64,000 nt of DNA from DUML01 sp050949905 (GCA_050949905.1 JBMNGP010000005.1:248001-312000); one strand, 5' to 3'; shown: positions 26,617 through 35,536, counted from the first letter of the stretch. Notes: generated by a model not told the origin, from the letters alone. Made by a program: numbers and translations.

Positions 26617-27564
26617 ATGAATAACTTATGGATAGCCGATGGCCACTGTGATAGCCTGGGAGATCTTACCTCGGGGAAAAGAGATCTGTTAGGCGAAGGT
26701 GAAGGCCATTGGGATCTGGCTAAAGCTAGGAGAGCAGGCCTTGGTCTGCAGTTTTTTGCTGCTTATATTGAAAGCGAATATAAGCCTTTCCTTGCCAGTT
26801 GGCGTGGGCTGGAACACTTGGAAACCGCCCTGAAGTTTATCGACCTTAATCGAGAAGCTGTTTTCCTTATTAAAGGAAAAAATGATCTCGCTAATCTGGG
26901 AAAGAGTAAAATTGGACTTGTTTTAAACGTAGAAGGCGGCGAAATACTTGGCGAAAGTCTCTTTATGTTAGATTTGATTTATAGGCTAGGAGTAAGAAGT
27001 ATTGGACTGACCTGGAATGAAAGGAATGCTCTAGCTGATGGAGTAGGGGAGATTGGCAGTAAAGGAGGTCTGTCCAATTTTGGCCTGAAAGTTATTGCCA
27101 GGATGAACGCCCTGGGGATAATTATTGATGTTTCCCATCTTAATGAAGCGGGTTTTTGGGATGTAATTGCTAAAACCGATAAGCCAATAATTGCTTCCCA
27201 TTCGTGCGCCCGAGCTTTGTGTGACCATCCCAGGAATTTAGACAACCGGCAATTGCGGGCTATAGCAGAAGTAGGAGGCCTGGTTGGGGTGAACTTTTGT
27301 CAGGATTTCTTGAGCGAGACAGGGCAAGCCGGTATCGATGATGTTGTTAAACATATTTGTTATATTGCTGAAGTAGCCGGTGTAGACTGTGTTGGCTTTG
27401 GCTCTGATTTTGATGGGATTCCTTCGACTCCCCAGGGACTGGAAGATGCCTCCAAACTCCCGCTTTTATTGGAGAAACTTCGGAATTGTGGATTTAAGGA
27501 AGAAGATTTAACTAAAATTTCTCACGGTAATTTTATACGTGTCCTTAATAATGTGTTAAAATAA
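26617..27564 (+). CDS. dipeptidase, M19 (membrane/renal dipeptidase) family
   Basis: The 315-residue metalloenzyme hydrolyses dipeptides, often with D-residues, using two zinc ions. The N-terminal DGHCDSL gives the first metal ligands, VLNVEGGE carries the bridging glutamate, DVSHLNEAGFWDV and IASHSCARALCDHPRN hold further histidines, and GFGSDFDGI closes the site. No signal peptide is seen, so it is probably cytoplasmic. ATG 26617 is preferred because GGAGGGAAC lies just upstream. The PHP gene begins 38 bp downstream. Confidence 0.9.
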   Translation: MNNLWIADGHCDSLGDLTSGKRDLLGEGEGHWDLAKARRAGLGLQFFAAYIESEYKPFLASWRGLEHLETALKFIDLNREAVFLIKGKNDLANLGKSKIGLVLNVEGGEILGESLFMLDLIYRLGVRSIGLTWNERNALADGVGEIGSKGGLSNFGLKVIARMNALGIIIDVSHLNEAGFWDVIAKTDKPIIASHSCARALCDHPRNLDNRQLRAIAEVGGLVGVNFCQDFLSETGQAGIDDVVKHICYIAEVAGVDCVGFGSDFDGIPSTPQGLEDASKLPLLLEKLRNCGFKEEDLTKISHGNFIRVLNNVLK

Positions 27565-27602
27565 AAGGCAACACTCAAAATCTTGCAAGGTGTGAGTAGA
27601 AG

Positions 27603-28457
27603 GTGAACAGGGAAGAAAAAGAGCGGAAGGCCAAATATGATGCAGATCTACACTGCCATACCACAGCTTCGGACGGTATATTATCGCCTTCTGAAATAAT
27701 GATGTATGCTGCCAAAAGAGGCCTTCAAGCCGTAGCTATTACGGATCATGATACTACTCTCGGCTGGGAGGAAGCTGAAAAGGCTGCTTACCGGGCAGGT
27801 GTTAAGCTCCTTAAAGGGCTGGAGATCAACACCGAGTGGAGGGGTAAGGAAGTTCATATCCTGGGCTATGGTCTGAATGACGATAACAATAACCTGAAAA
27901 TTCGCCTTCAGGAATTGCGGAGCAAAAGAACTGACCGGATTGGAAAAATTATAGAGAAATTAAAAGGCCTTAATATCCGCCTTTCCCTTGCCGATGTGGA
28001 GCAGTGTGCCAAAGGCGAATCATTAGGCCGCCCCCATGTAGTAGCGGCTATGATTGCTAAGGGTTATTTGGATAGTTATCAAGAGGGATTTGATAAGTAT
28101 CTTAGTGTAGGTGCCCCAGCCTATGTTCCCAGGTACAAGCTAACTCCATCCGAGGCTATTATAATCATTAGGGAGGCCGGAGGGGTGGCGGTTCTGGCGC
28201 ATCCCGGAAATAATGTCAGCCAAGACGATATTCAACAGTGGGTTGAGGATGGGCTGCAAGGAATTGAAGTTAGTCATCCTGATCATACCTTAAACCATGA
28301 AAAGAAATATAGAAAAATTGCTGCCCAATACGGACTTATAACTACCGGGGGGTCGGATTACCATGGGCCGGGGGTAAAGCCGGGTATCGAGCTTGGGGAT
28401 TGGGGTGTGAGCTTGGATCTTGTTCAACAGCTGGAGCAGTTAATAACTTCTGCTTAA
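27603..28457 (+). CDS. PHP-domain phosphoesterase (YciV/RNase AM-like)
   Basis: The 284-residue protein has all PHP metal motifs: DLHCHTTASDG, AITDHDT, EINTEWRGKEVHILGY, RPHVVAAMI, AVLAHPGNN and GSDYHG. Characterised relatives (RNase AM, formerly YciV/TrpH) degrade 5' RNA ends or nucleoside 3',5'-bisphosphates. The start is GTG 27603 after GAGTAGAAGGTG. The function within this clade is known only by homology. It is followed 38 bp later by an aminotransferase gene. Confidence 0.85.
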   Translation: MNREEKERKAKYDADLHCHTTASDGILSPSEIMMYAAKRGLQAVAITDHDTTLGWEEAEKAAYRAGVKLLKGLEINTEWRGKEVHILGYGLNDDNNNLKIRLQELRSKRTDRIGKIIEKLKGLNIRLSLADVEQCAKGESLGRPHVVAAMIAKGYLDSYQEGFDKYLSVGAPAYVPRYKLTPSEAIIIIREAGGVAVLAHPGNNVSQDDIQQWVEDGLQGIEVSHPDHTLNHEKKYRKIAAQYGLITTGGSDYHGPGVKPGIELGDWGVSLDLVQQLEQLITSA

Positions 28458-28495
28458 CCAGATAAAAGATAAAAATGCAAGAGGGGGAAGTTAGC

Positions 28496-29659
28496 ATGAG
28501 ATTTGCAACTAGATTAAAAAACCTACAAACTTCGATTTATTCGCAACTGGCCGAATTAAAAACCGAGCTGGAGCGAAACGGGAAAACATTGATAAACTTA
28601 AGTATCGGGAGTCCTGATCTTGCTCCCCCAAGGGAAGTGAGAGAAGCCTTAAGCCAAACAGCTTTGGATGGAGGGGCTTATGATTATACCTTAACCAGAG
28701 GAACCTCTGAATTCAGGGAAGCATGCGCTAAGTGGTATAAAAAAAGATTTGATGTTGACCTTGACCCCGAGACGGAAGTTTTACCTGTCATGGGATCGCA
28801 AGATGCTATTGCTCATATTTTTTGGGCTTTAGTGGATAAGGGCGAGGCAGCTTTGATTCCTGACCCTGGTTATCCCATTTATTCCGACGGCTTAGCTTTA
28901 GTGGAAGGCAAAAAGATTCCTTTGCCTTTGAAAGAGGAGAATAACTTTCTGCCTGATTTCAGTGCGTTGGATCCCAAACTTGCTGCGGAAGCAAAGTTAA
29001 TGATTTTAAATTATCCGAATAATCCTACAGCAGCTGTTGCTTCGCTGGAATTTTTTGAGCAGGTCGTTCAGTTTGCCGCCCAATATGAGATAATTGTTTG
29101 CCATGATGCTGCCTATACGGAACTATCTTTTGACAACTATAAGCCTGCCAGTTTTTTGCAGGTCAAAGGCGCCAAAGAAGTGGGGGTAGAGTTCCATTCT
29201 TTATCCAAGACTTATAATATGGCCGGAGCCAGGTTGGGCTTTGTGGTTGGTAATGCCAAAGTTATTAAAGCCTTGGAAACAATCAAATCCAATATTGATT
29301 ATGGAATCTTTAGGCCGGTTCTCAAAGCAGGTTCGGTTGCCCTTCTTGGTTCCGGTGAAATCATTGGCCTTAATCAGCAAACCTACCAAAGAAGAAGGGA
29401 TATTTGGGTAGAGGGCTGCGCCTTGGCAGGCTGGAAAATGCCTAAACCCAAAGGGTCGATGTTTGTTTGGGCGCCTGTCCCTTCTAAACAGGATTCCTTA
29501 TCTTTTGTAATTGACCTGGCCAAAAGAGCGGGAGTTATTCTTGTCCCGGGAATAGCCTTTGGCGCACACGGAGAGGGATATGTTCGGGTTGGTCTGGTTC
29601 AAAGTGAGGCTGCCCTGGAGGAAGCAGTTCACAGAGTAAGGAGCTTTCTCCAAGAATAA
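28496..29659 (+). CDS. PLP-dependent class I/II aminotransferase (LL-diaminopimelate aminotransferase-like)
   Basis: The 387-residue enzyme has NLSIGSPDLAPP at the N-terminus, PDPGYPIYSDG, the LNYPNNPTAAVA motif, CHDAAYTEL and the PLP lysine in SLSKTYNMAGARLGFV. The overall pattern is that of the DapL/AlaT-like group in Clostridia, which covers LL-diaminopimelate, alanine and aspartate aminotransferases. The substrate cannot be fixed from sequence. ATG 28496 has GAGGGGGAAG just upstream and is preferred over ATG 28475. Confidence 0.88.
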   Translation: MRFATRLKNLQTSIYSQLAELKTELERNGKTLINLSIGSPDLAPPREVREALSQTALDGGAYDYTLTRGTSEFREACAKWYKKRFDVDLDPETEVLPVMGSQDAIAHIFWALVDKGEAALIPDPGYPIYSDGLALVEGKKIPLPLKEENNFLPDFSALDPKLAAEAKLMILNYPNNPTAAVASLEFFEQVVQFAAQYEIIVCHDAAYTELSFDNYKPASFLQVKGAKEVGVEFHSLSKTYNMAGARLGFVVGNAKVIKALETIKSNIDYGIFRPVLKAGSVALLGSGEIIGLNQQTYQRRRDIWVEGCALAGWKMPKPKGSMFVWAPVPSKQDSLSFVIDLAKRAGVILVPGIAFGAHGEGYVRVGLVQSEAALEEAVHRVRSFLQE

Positions 29660-29775
29660 TTGATAACCCTATTAATTATTGAGTTTGGCAGGAAATAATT
29701 TGAATTATCAGGATTAAAAAAATGCTCCTGCGTATAGAATAGTAACAAGCAATTCTACATGCGGGAGATGAAACA

Positions 29776-30018
29776 GTGAAGACCCAGGAAGAAATTAACA
29801 TGCTCAAGAAAAGAATAAATGAATTAGAAAAACAGCTGGATAATTTACGGCTAAGCCGGCGAGTATTAATGGATCTCCTTGAACAAATAGAGAAGGAAAG
29901 AAATATCTTAAGTTCCCAGCTTCAAAAAAGCAAGCGCCCCAAAAAACAAGTAGTTTTCAAGAAAGTTTACTCGCCGGAATTTGAACTTTATGAATTGAAA
30001 AACTACATAAAAGATTAA
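29776..30018 (+). CDS. small coiled-coil protein, unknown function
   Basis: This 80-residue protein starts at GTG 29776; the ATG 10 bp upstream is out of frame and followed by a stop after two codons. Residues about 5-50 form a heptad-rich coiled coil (INMLKKRINELEKQLDNLR), then a basic patch KRPKKQ and an aromatic C-terminus. It resembles no family I can name. A strong bidirectional terminator follows. It might bind DNA or a partner protein, but nothing in context tells which. Confidence 0.55.
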   Translation: MKTQEEINMLKKRINELEKQLDNLRLSRRVLMDLLEQIEKERNILSSQLQKSKRPKKQVVFKKVYSPEFELYELKNYIKD

Positions 30019-30042
30019 GCAGTAAGCTTAGGGAGATTTAAC

Positions 30043-30100
30043 TAAAAATCAGCATAGCCTGGAATGCTAATTGGATTCCAGGCATAGAAGCTGATTTTTA
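30043..30100. terminator. bidirectional terminator between convergent genes
   Basis: TAAAAATCAGC (30043-30053) pairs with GCTGATTTTTA (30090-30100), and inside CCTGGAAT (30058-30065) pairs with ATTCCAGG (30075-30082). Both outer arms end in A/T runs, suiting termination on both strands. Confidence 0.85.
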
Positions 30101-30135
30101 ATTTTGCATGGGATCTTGGTAATAACGCTTGGTAT

Positions 30136-30672
30136 CTAGTGCCTGTTATCCGCCTGATAGAGGAGCTGCTCCACAGAATTAGTGGGGGAATGATGATTTT
30201 GAATTAGAATTTGAACTTCTTCCCGCACTCCTGCCCTCGCTGTTAAGCGTTTCCCCCAAGCGGGATGCCTTTGACAAATTAATAGAGTTTTGCCCAGGAT
30301 GTTTTTTTGCCGGGCAATTTTGTGCCACAAGCCCGGAGGCAGGCAACTAAAGGCAACAATGATAATTCTTTGCCAAAGCTGAAGTTTTACCAGAGCTTTG
30401 CCGCAATCGTGCAGCAAAGCAGCTAAAAGAAAGTTCTCAAAAATCTCTTGATTATAAGTTTTAACTATTTCCTCTTGTCTGCTCATGATATCATAAGCAA
30501 CATCTAAGGCATGTCTCTGTTCAGGAAGAGCTTGTTTGCGAAACAAAACAAGTTCTGCCGGAGCTAGTATCTTACTTAGCCATTGGTATTCATCAGGCTC
30601 AATTTTGGTAAAGAGAGCGTTATAGAGCTGCTTAAATCGATAGATCATCATAGTTTCCTTTGCATTTATCAT
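30136..30672 (-). CDS. HD-domain phosphohydrolase-like protein
   Basis: The 178-residue protein has a compact HD domain: HALDVAYDI, the metal pair LLHDCGK, HPAWGKRLTARAGV and NHHS. Such domains hydrolyse nucleotides or phosphate esters with Fe, Mn or Mg. In Clostridia, similar short HD proteins are found near cell-cycle or sporulation genes. A 21-bp tandem duplication at 30647-30683 places two copies of AAAGGAAACTATG in frame, so translation can start at 30672 or 30651. It is a lone minus-strand gene. Confidence 0.8.
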   Translation of the reverse strand: MINAKETMMIYRFKQLYNALFTKIEPDEYQWLSKILAPAELVLFRKQALPEQRHALDVAYDIMSRQEEIVKTYNQEIFENFLLAALLHDCGKALVKLQLWQRIIIVAFSCLPPGLWHKIARQKNILGKTLLICQRHPAWGKRLTARAGVREEVQILIQNHHSPTNSVEQLLYQADNRH

Positions 30673-30683
30673 AGTTTCCTTTG
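30647..30683 (-). repeat. 21-bp tandem duplication of RBS plus start codon
   Basis: The 16-mer ATCATAGTTTCCTTTG occurs at 30647-30662 and 30668-30683, period 21 bp. On the minus strand each copy reads AAAGGAAACTATGAT, a ribosome binding site with ATG, and the two starts are in the same frame. It could raise expression or be neutral. Confidence 0.85.
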
Positions 30684-30810
30684 TATTCTACCTAAGTTCT
30701 CTCTTGTCTTTCTCCATTGTAATTAAAAATCTCAATTAAAGCTACTAAAGAACAGCTGATTCTGTTATACTAATGAGAAAAGTATTTTTGGGAAGGGGTT
30801 TGTTACGACT

Positions 30811-32256
30811 ATGGAAAAAATCCTCAAGGAAGGCCTTACTTTTGATGATGTTTTGCTTATACCTGCTAAATCCGAAGTATTACCCAAAGATATAGATGTC
30901 AGTACTTACCTTACTTCCACAATTAAGCTCAATATTCCTTTAATGAGCGCCGGTATGGATACAGTTACTACATCCCGCATGGCTATTGCCATGGCCAGAG
31001 AAGGCGGTATTGGTGTTATCCATAAGAATATGACTATTGAACAGCAGGCTTTAGAGGTGGATAAAGTTAAACGTTCAGAGCACGGGGTAATAACCAATCC
31101 AATCTTTTTAGACCCTCAAAGCCCGATTCAAGACGCTCTGGAAATTATGGCCCGTTATCGGATTTCCGGAGTCCCGATTACGGTACAGGGCAAACTTGTT
31201 GGGATAATTACTAATAGGGATTTGAGATTTGAAACTGATACCAATCGATTAATTGAAGAAGTAATGACAAAGGATAATCTGGTTACTGCCCCGGTGGGGA
31301 CAACTTTAGAAAAAGCTAAAGCAATCCTTATGAAGCATAAAATTGAAAAACTTCCCCTTGTTGATGACAACATGATGCTTAAAGGACTGATAACGATCAA
31401 AGACATCGAGAAGGCTAGACAATTCCCTAATTCTGCCAAAGATGAAAGGGGAAGGCTGCGAGTTGCTGCAGCCGTTGGTGTCAGCAAGGAAACCATGGAG
31501 AGAGTCAGTGCCTTATACCAAGCCCATGTAGATGTTATTGTGGTCGATACGGCTCATGGGCATTCCCGAGGAGTAATTGAGACTGTCAAGCATTTAAAGA
31601 AGAAATTCCCTGACCTGCAGCTTATTGCCGGAAATGTTGCCACGGCTGAAGCTACCAGGGATCTTATCGAGGCGGGAGCTGATGCTATTAAAGTCGGCAT
31701 AGGCCCTGGATCTATCTGCACCACCAGAGTAGTAGCGGGAATAGGTGTACCTCAAGTCACGGCAATCATGGATTGCGCGGCGGAGGCAGACAAGTATAAC
31801 ATACCGGTAATTGCTGACGGAGGGATCAAATTCTCCGGTGATATTGTCAAAGCCATAGCTGCCGGTGCTAAGACGGTAATGATAGGCAGTTTATTTGCCG
31901 GCACAGAGGAAAGCCCTGGGGAGATAGAGATCTATCAAGGCAGGAGTTACAAGGTCTACCGGGGAATGGGATCGATTGGAGCGATGAGAGCAGGCAGTTG
32001 TGATCGCTATTTTCAAGAAAAAGAACAGAAGCTTGTCCCGGAGGGAATTGAAGGCAGGGTACCATATAAAGGACCGCTGGCGGAGACTGTTTACCAAATG
32101 ATTGGTGGATTAAGAGCTGGGATGGGCTACTGCGGGACACCTGATATTGAGTCTTTGCGCCATAACTCAAAGTTTATCAGGATGAGCGCCGCTGGGTTAA
32201 GAGAGAGTCATCCGCATGATGTTATTATTACTAAAGAAGCCCCTAATTATAGTTGA
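30811..32256 (+). CDS. guaB: inosine-5'-monophosphate dehydrogenase
   Basis: The 481-residue enzyme oxidises IMP to XMP with NAD+, the committed step to GTP. The TIM barrel (EGLTFDDVLLIPAKSEV, DTAHGHS, GNVATAE) is interrupted near residues 95-205 by a pair of CBS domains that bind adenine nucleotides. The catalytic cysteine is in GIGPGSICTTR and the flap ends in the C-terminal region RAGMGYCG. ATG 30811 lies about 10 bp after GGGAAGGGG. A TATACT box at 30763-30768 may be the -10. No purine riboswitch or PurR box was seen. Confidence 0.96.
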   Translation: MEKILKEGLTFDDVLLIPAKSEVLPKDIDVSTYLTSTIKLNIPLMSAGMDTVTTSRMAIAMAREGGIGVIHKNMTIEQQALEVDKVKRSEHGVITNPIFLDPQSPIQDALEIMARYRISGVPITVQGKLVGIITNRDLRFETDTNRLIEEVMTKDNLVTAPVGTTLEKAKAILMKHKIEKLPLVDDNMMLKGLITIKDIEKARQFPNSAKDERGRLRVAAAVGVSKETMERVSALYQAHVDVIVVDTAHGHSRGVIETVKHLKKKFPDLQLIAGNVATAEATRDLIEAGADAIKVGIGPGSICTTRVVAGIGVPQVTAIMDCAAEADKYNIPVIADGGIKFSGDIVKAIAAGAKTVMIGSLFAGTEESPGEIEIYQGRSYKVYRGMGSIGAMRAGSCDRYFQEKEQKLVPEGIEGRVPYKGPLAETVYQMIGGLRAGMGYCGTPDIESLRHNSKFIRMSAAGLRESHPHDVIITKEAPNYS

Positions 32257-32283
32257 TTTTGTGTAAATAGCAGGAGGTAGCCG

Positions 32284-32937
32284 ATGCGCCATAGGTTTGA
32301 CGTTCAGCTTAATGAACTTAAAAAGAAAATTGTTGGGATGAGCGATTTAGTTCATCAGGCTATAGAACAGGCTATGCTCAGCCTGAAACAAAGAGATTTA
32401 GCTCTTGCTGAGAAAGTAATTCAAAATGATGAATTTATCAATAACTATGAAAGGGAGATTGAGCAGCTCAGCACTCATTTGGTTGCTACCCAACAGCCTT
32501 ATGCTTCGAACCTTCGTAAGATAGTGGCCAGTTATAAAATTATTACTTCTCTGGAAAGAATTGGTGATCTTGCCGCTGATATTGCTCAGCTGTCTATTCG
32601 GATAGGGCCCGTGCCGCTTATTAAACCGCTTATTGATTTACCGAAAATGACAGAGATTGTCATCAAGATGATGCATACTGCTGTGGAGGCATTTATCAAC
32701 GGTGATGTCGAGCTGGCTAGATCTCTGGCTGAAATGGATCATGAGGTTGATCATTATTATAACAGTATTTTTAGCGAGCTTAATGAGATGATGGCCAAAG
32801 ACCCCAAACTGGCAGCCCAAGGAGTCTATATTTTGCTAACTACCAGATACATGGAGAGAATCGGCGACTACTGCACAAATATCGGTGAAGAAGTTATTTA
32901 TACGGAATTGGGTGTCAGAGAAAATCTTAATCAGTGA
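32284..32937 (+). CDS. phoU: phosphate-uptake regulator PhoU
   Basis: The 217-residue protein forms two three-helix PhoU repeats (FDVQLNELKKKIVGMSDLV and, in the second, KMTEIVIKMMHTAVEAFING) with the metal-cluster type motifs LERIGDLAAD and MERIGDYCTNI. PhoU restrains phosphate import by Pst and signals to PhoR. No pst or pho genes are next to it here; it follows guaB by 27 bp and probably shares its transcript. ATG 32284 follows CAGGAGGTAG. Confidence 0.92.
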   Translation: MRHRFDVQLNELKKKIVGMSDLVHQAIEQAMLSLKQRDLALAEKVIQNDEFINNYEREIEQLSTHLVATQQPYASNLRKIVASYKIITSLERIGDLAADIAQLSIRIGPVPLIKPLIDLPKMTEIVIKMMHTAVEAFINGDVELARSLAEMDHEVDHYYNSIFSELNEMMAKDPKLAAQGVYILLTTRYMERIGDYCTNIGEEVIYTELGVRENLNQ

Positions 32938-32979
32938 GGCTGATGTTGAACAGAGGAATATATAAACCTTCTTCCAGTC

Positions 32980-33010
32980 ACTCCGGATCATGTAAATCCG
33001 GAGTTTTCTT
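32980..33010 (+). terminator. terminator after phoU
   Basis: ACTCCGGAT (32980-32988) pairs with ATCCGGAGT (32996-33004), followed by TTTCTT. Confidence 0.88.
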
Positions 33011-33097
33011 GTTCTTAGGAAAAAAAACCTCCAACTAGTTATTTCCGGTCTTAGATAAGCGTATTTATTAAAAAACAGCTTGTTGGGAGGAAGTCAT

Positions 33098-34333
33098 TTG
33101 AAAGTTAACTGGAAGGAGATCTGGGATGCTAATCCGGATATTTTTGTTGTATCCGGCTGGGAAGAATGTTCTGAAGACAAGAGAAAAGGTTGGCACCTGC
33201 CTTCTCACTTCAGTTATTTCAGTGCCGGTGATATGAATTTACGGGTCGGGATTATCGCCTGCCAAGGAGGATATAAGGAAGAAGAATTTCTCTTGGAAGG
33301 AATTGTGTGGGGTAGTCGCTTAGGGAATGGAGCCAAAACTTTAATATATTTTGTCGCCCAAGATTTCTCGCCAATATTTTTAGGCGCAATTGCCAAATTA
33401 GGCGGAACCCTGACGGCCAAGGCCATCTATTGGCGAGAAAAATTAACGCCTAGCCTTTTCCCTGTTCAAGAGAAAAGATATCATAAAACTTCTGTTGCTC
33501 TTGATCCGGGGGAATTAAGAGCTGGTTGGGAATGGTGGGAAAGACAGCTTAATCCCGTAGCGACAAATCATTTGAAAATAATCAGAGCTTATTTTGAAGG
33601 GTTAGCGCGAAGAAAGGTTAGAACAGTATTTGAAAAGAATAAAATTGTTTTTTGCTGGGGTAGAATTGAAATTGCTGAAATTAAAAAGAAAGGCAATAAA
33701 TTTGAACTATCAACAAAAGTAAAATGGACAAGAAATAAAAGCATTACTTCTAAATTCTTAAAAACAGGCTGGGTGGATTACTCAGGAATATTAAATGAAG
33801 AGTTTTGCCGGGCAGTAACAGGAGTTCTGGAACTGCTGGAGAATATGGAATCTAACGGTAGTCTCGATCTTAAAGATTTAGTAGTAATAAAGCTGATTTA
33901 TGATCGAGATTTTATAACCAATTGCTTTGGCAGATACATCGAATATCCTTGGCTGCCGAAAGACCGTAGTGACAGCTATGATCTTAGTAATTTTTATTTT
34001 TATGCGAGCCATGACCGAGTAAGTGTTCTTTATCCAATACTGGATAAACCCTTAGTTAAGCTGGTTCGTAGTTTACTGGCATTAACCTATTTGGAACATA
34101 TTGACCTAGCCCAAAAAGGATTACCTAATAACCCGGAGATAAAATGGGATAACAAGATCTATCTACTAAGCCAGCCTGTTTTTAGGGACGAGCTCAGGCT
34201 CTGCCAATCCTGGTTAAAACATCCTTGGCTATTGCCAATTATTTTATTGCCTGATGATTGGAGAACAGAGGGCTTCAAAATATTAAAGGGCATGACCCTC
34301 TTGGAAATGGAAGAAACATTGCAATCATTTTAA
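33098..34333 (+). CDS. unrecognised 411-residue protein
   Basis: I do not recognise the family. The start TTG 33098 follows GGGAGGAAG, which is better than TTG 33080. The N-terminal third is predicted as alpha/beta (LRVGIIACQGGYKEEEFLL, AKTLIYFVAQDFS, KLGGTLTAKAIYW), the middle is basic (ARRKVRTVFEKNK), and the C-terminal part is rich in Trp, Tyr and Leu. No signal peptide, transmembrane helix or catalytic motif is evident. It has its own space between the phoU terminator and a GNAT gene. The N-terminal fold loosely recalls nuclease domains, but I cannot support this. Confidence 0.7.
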   Translation: MKVNWKEIWDANPDIFVVSGWEECSEDKRKGWHLPSHFSYFSAGDMNLRVGIIACQGGYKEEEFLLEGIVWGSRLGNGAKTLIYFVAQDFSPIFLGAIAKLGGTLTAKAIYWREKLTPSLFPVQEKRYHKTSVALDPGELRAGWEWWERQLNPVATNHLKIIRAYFEGLARRKVRTVFEKNKIVFCWGRIEIAEIKKKGNKFELSTKVKWTRNKSITSKFLKTGWVDYSGILNEEFCRAVTGVLELLENMESNGSLDLKDLVVIKLIYDRDFITNCFGRYIEYPWLPKDRSDSYDLSNFYFYASHDRVSVLYPILDKPLVKLVRSLLALTYLEHIDLAQKGLPNNPEIKWDNKIYLLSQPVFRDELRLCQSWLKHPWLLPIILLPDDWRTEGFKILKGMTLLEMEETLQSF

Positions 34334-34438
34334 CTCCATAGTAAGATGGAAATGAGATGCAATTATTTATGCCAATATTATTGGTACAGATTGAATAAGT
34401 AAAGCTTTGCTTGGAAATCTAATAACAGGAGACAGCAA

Positions 34439-34894
34439 ATGATTCTATACCGGCATGCTAAATTAAGTGATGTTGAAGCTATCCTTAGCCTAATTAGTGA
34501 GTTTGTGAATCAAGGCCTGATGTTGCCCAGAACTCGTAGTGGGTTGTATGAGGGAATACGCGAGTTCATCGTAGCTGTGGAAAAGGACAAAATTATCGGC
34601 ACCGGTTCACTGCATATTATTTGGGACGACCTGGCCGAAATCAGAACATTGGCTGTTGTCGCCGGCCATCAAAAAAAAGGAATCGGCCGCAAACTGGTAG
34701 AAATTCTCCTGCAGGAGGCGGAACAACTTAATTGCCCCCAGGTATTTACCCTGACCTATCAGGTTGAGTTTTTTAAGCATCTGGGGTTTCAGCTGGTAGA
34801 TAAGCAAGACATGCCCCAAAAGGTCTGGAAAGATTGTATTAATTGCGTAAAATTCCCCAACTGTGATGAAAATGCTATGATTAAAAGCTTATAG
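34439..34894 (+). CDS. GNAT acetyltransferase, ArgA-like (short N-acetylglutamate synthase type)
   Basis: The 151-residue protein has the GNAT fold with RHAKLSDVEAILSLI at the start and the acetyl-CoA-binding loop VVAGHQKKGIGRKLVEILL. The C-terminal TLTYQVEFFKHLGFQLVDK and the Cys-containing KDCINCVKFPNC are typical of the stand-alone ArgA-like group that acetylates glutamate for arginine synthesis in bacteria without a classical ArgA. No arginine genes are adjacent. ATG 34439 follows ACAGGAGAC. The substrate remains an inference. Confidence 0.82.
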   Translation: MILYRHAKLSDVEAILSLISEFVNQGLMLPRTRSGLYEGIREFIVAVEKDKIIGTGSLHIIWDDLAEIRTLAVVAGHQKKGIGRKLVEILLQEAEQLNCPQVFTLTYQVEFFKHLGFQLVDKQDMPQKVWKDCINCVKFPNCDENAMIKSL

Positions 34895-34910
34895 CAGGTG
34901 CGGAGAAGAT

Positions 34911-35369
34911 ATGGTTTTAAAAAAAGTATTAATTTATACCGATGGGGCTTGTTCCGGAAATCCCGGCCCGGGAGGCTGGGCTGCTGTTCTCCGCTATGGG
35001 GAACATAGCAAAGAACTAAGTGGTTTTGCTCTGGAGACAACAAACCAAAGAATGGAGCTAACAGCCGCTATTGAAGCCCTAAGCGCTCTTAAGGAACCTT
35101 GTGCTGTACAATTATATAGCGACAGTGCCTATTTAATAAATGCTTTTGCCCAAAATTGGTTTGACCGTTGGCAAAAAAACGGCTGGTTGAATTCCCAAAA
35201 AAAGCCGGTGGAAAATCAAGATTTATGGCGGCAGCTCCTGCAATTAACTACAGTCCATCAGGTTGAGTGGCTTAAAGTTAAGGGGCATTCAGGCCATTCT
35301 GAGAACGATAGATGTGATGAACTGGCAAAAAAAGCAATTGCAGAGGCTCTGCGCCATTCTAACGACTAA
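34911..35369 (+). CDS. rnhA: ribonuclease HI
   Basis: The 152-residue enzyme cuts the RNA strand of RNA-DNA hybrids. The four catalytic carboxylates are visible: IYTDGACSGNPGPGG, the E of NQRMELTAAIEAL, YSDSAYL and the D of ENDRCDELAKKA. The handle region with KNGWLNSQKKPVENQDLW is of the E. coli type. ATG 34911 follows GGTGCGGAG. It starts 16 bp after the GNAT gene and is probably co-transcribed with it. Confidence 0.95.
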   Translation: MVLKKVLIYTDGACSGNPGPGGWAAVLRYGEHSKELSGFALETTNQRMELTAAIEALSALKEPCAVQLYSDSAYLINAFAQNWFDRWQKNGWLNSQKKPVENQDLWRQLLQLTTVHQVEWLKVKGHSGHSENDRCDELAKKAIAEALRHSND

Positions 35370-35394
35370 AAAAGAGGGTGATGTTATACCACAA

Positions 35395-35432
35395 ATCCTA
35401 ACTCTTGTTTTTAACAATAATTAGGATATAAT
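35395..35432 (+). promoter_or_regulatory. dyad overlapping a possible promoter in the ligase leader
   Basis: ATCCTAA (35395-35401) and TTAGGAT (35421-35427) plus TTGTT (35405-35409) and AACAA (35413-35417) form a fully symmetric dyad around TTT. It overlaps a possible promoter, TTGTTT (35405-35410), 16 bp, TATAAT (35427-35432). It may be an operator, or the hairpin may simply end the rnhA transcript. Confidence 0.45.
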
Positions 35433-35507
35433 AGAATTGAAAGTTAGAGAATATTTACAATAATCACACATCTTATTTATAGAATATTTTGATAGTTTTT
35501 ATTTTGG

Positions 35508-35536
35508 TTGACTATTTGCTAGATTCGTTAGATAAT
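35508..35536 (+). promoter_or_regulatory. possible sigma-A promoter of the ligase operon
   Basis: TTGACT (35508-35513), 17-bp spacer, GATAAT (35531-35536). Transcription would start near 35543, giving a leader of about 295 nt before the first ligase gene. Confidence 0.5.

Noticed and set aside
29690..29775. sigma-H promoter for the small coiled-coil gene
   Set aside because: AGGATTA and GAAT are 20 bp apart, too far for sigma-H.
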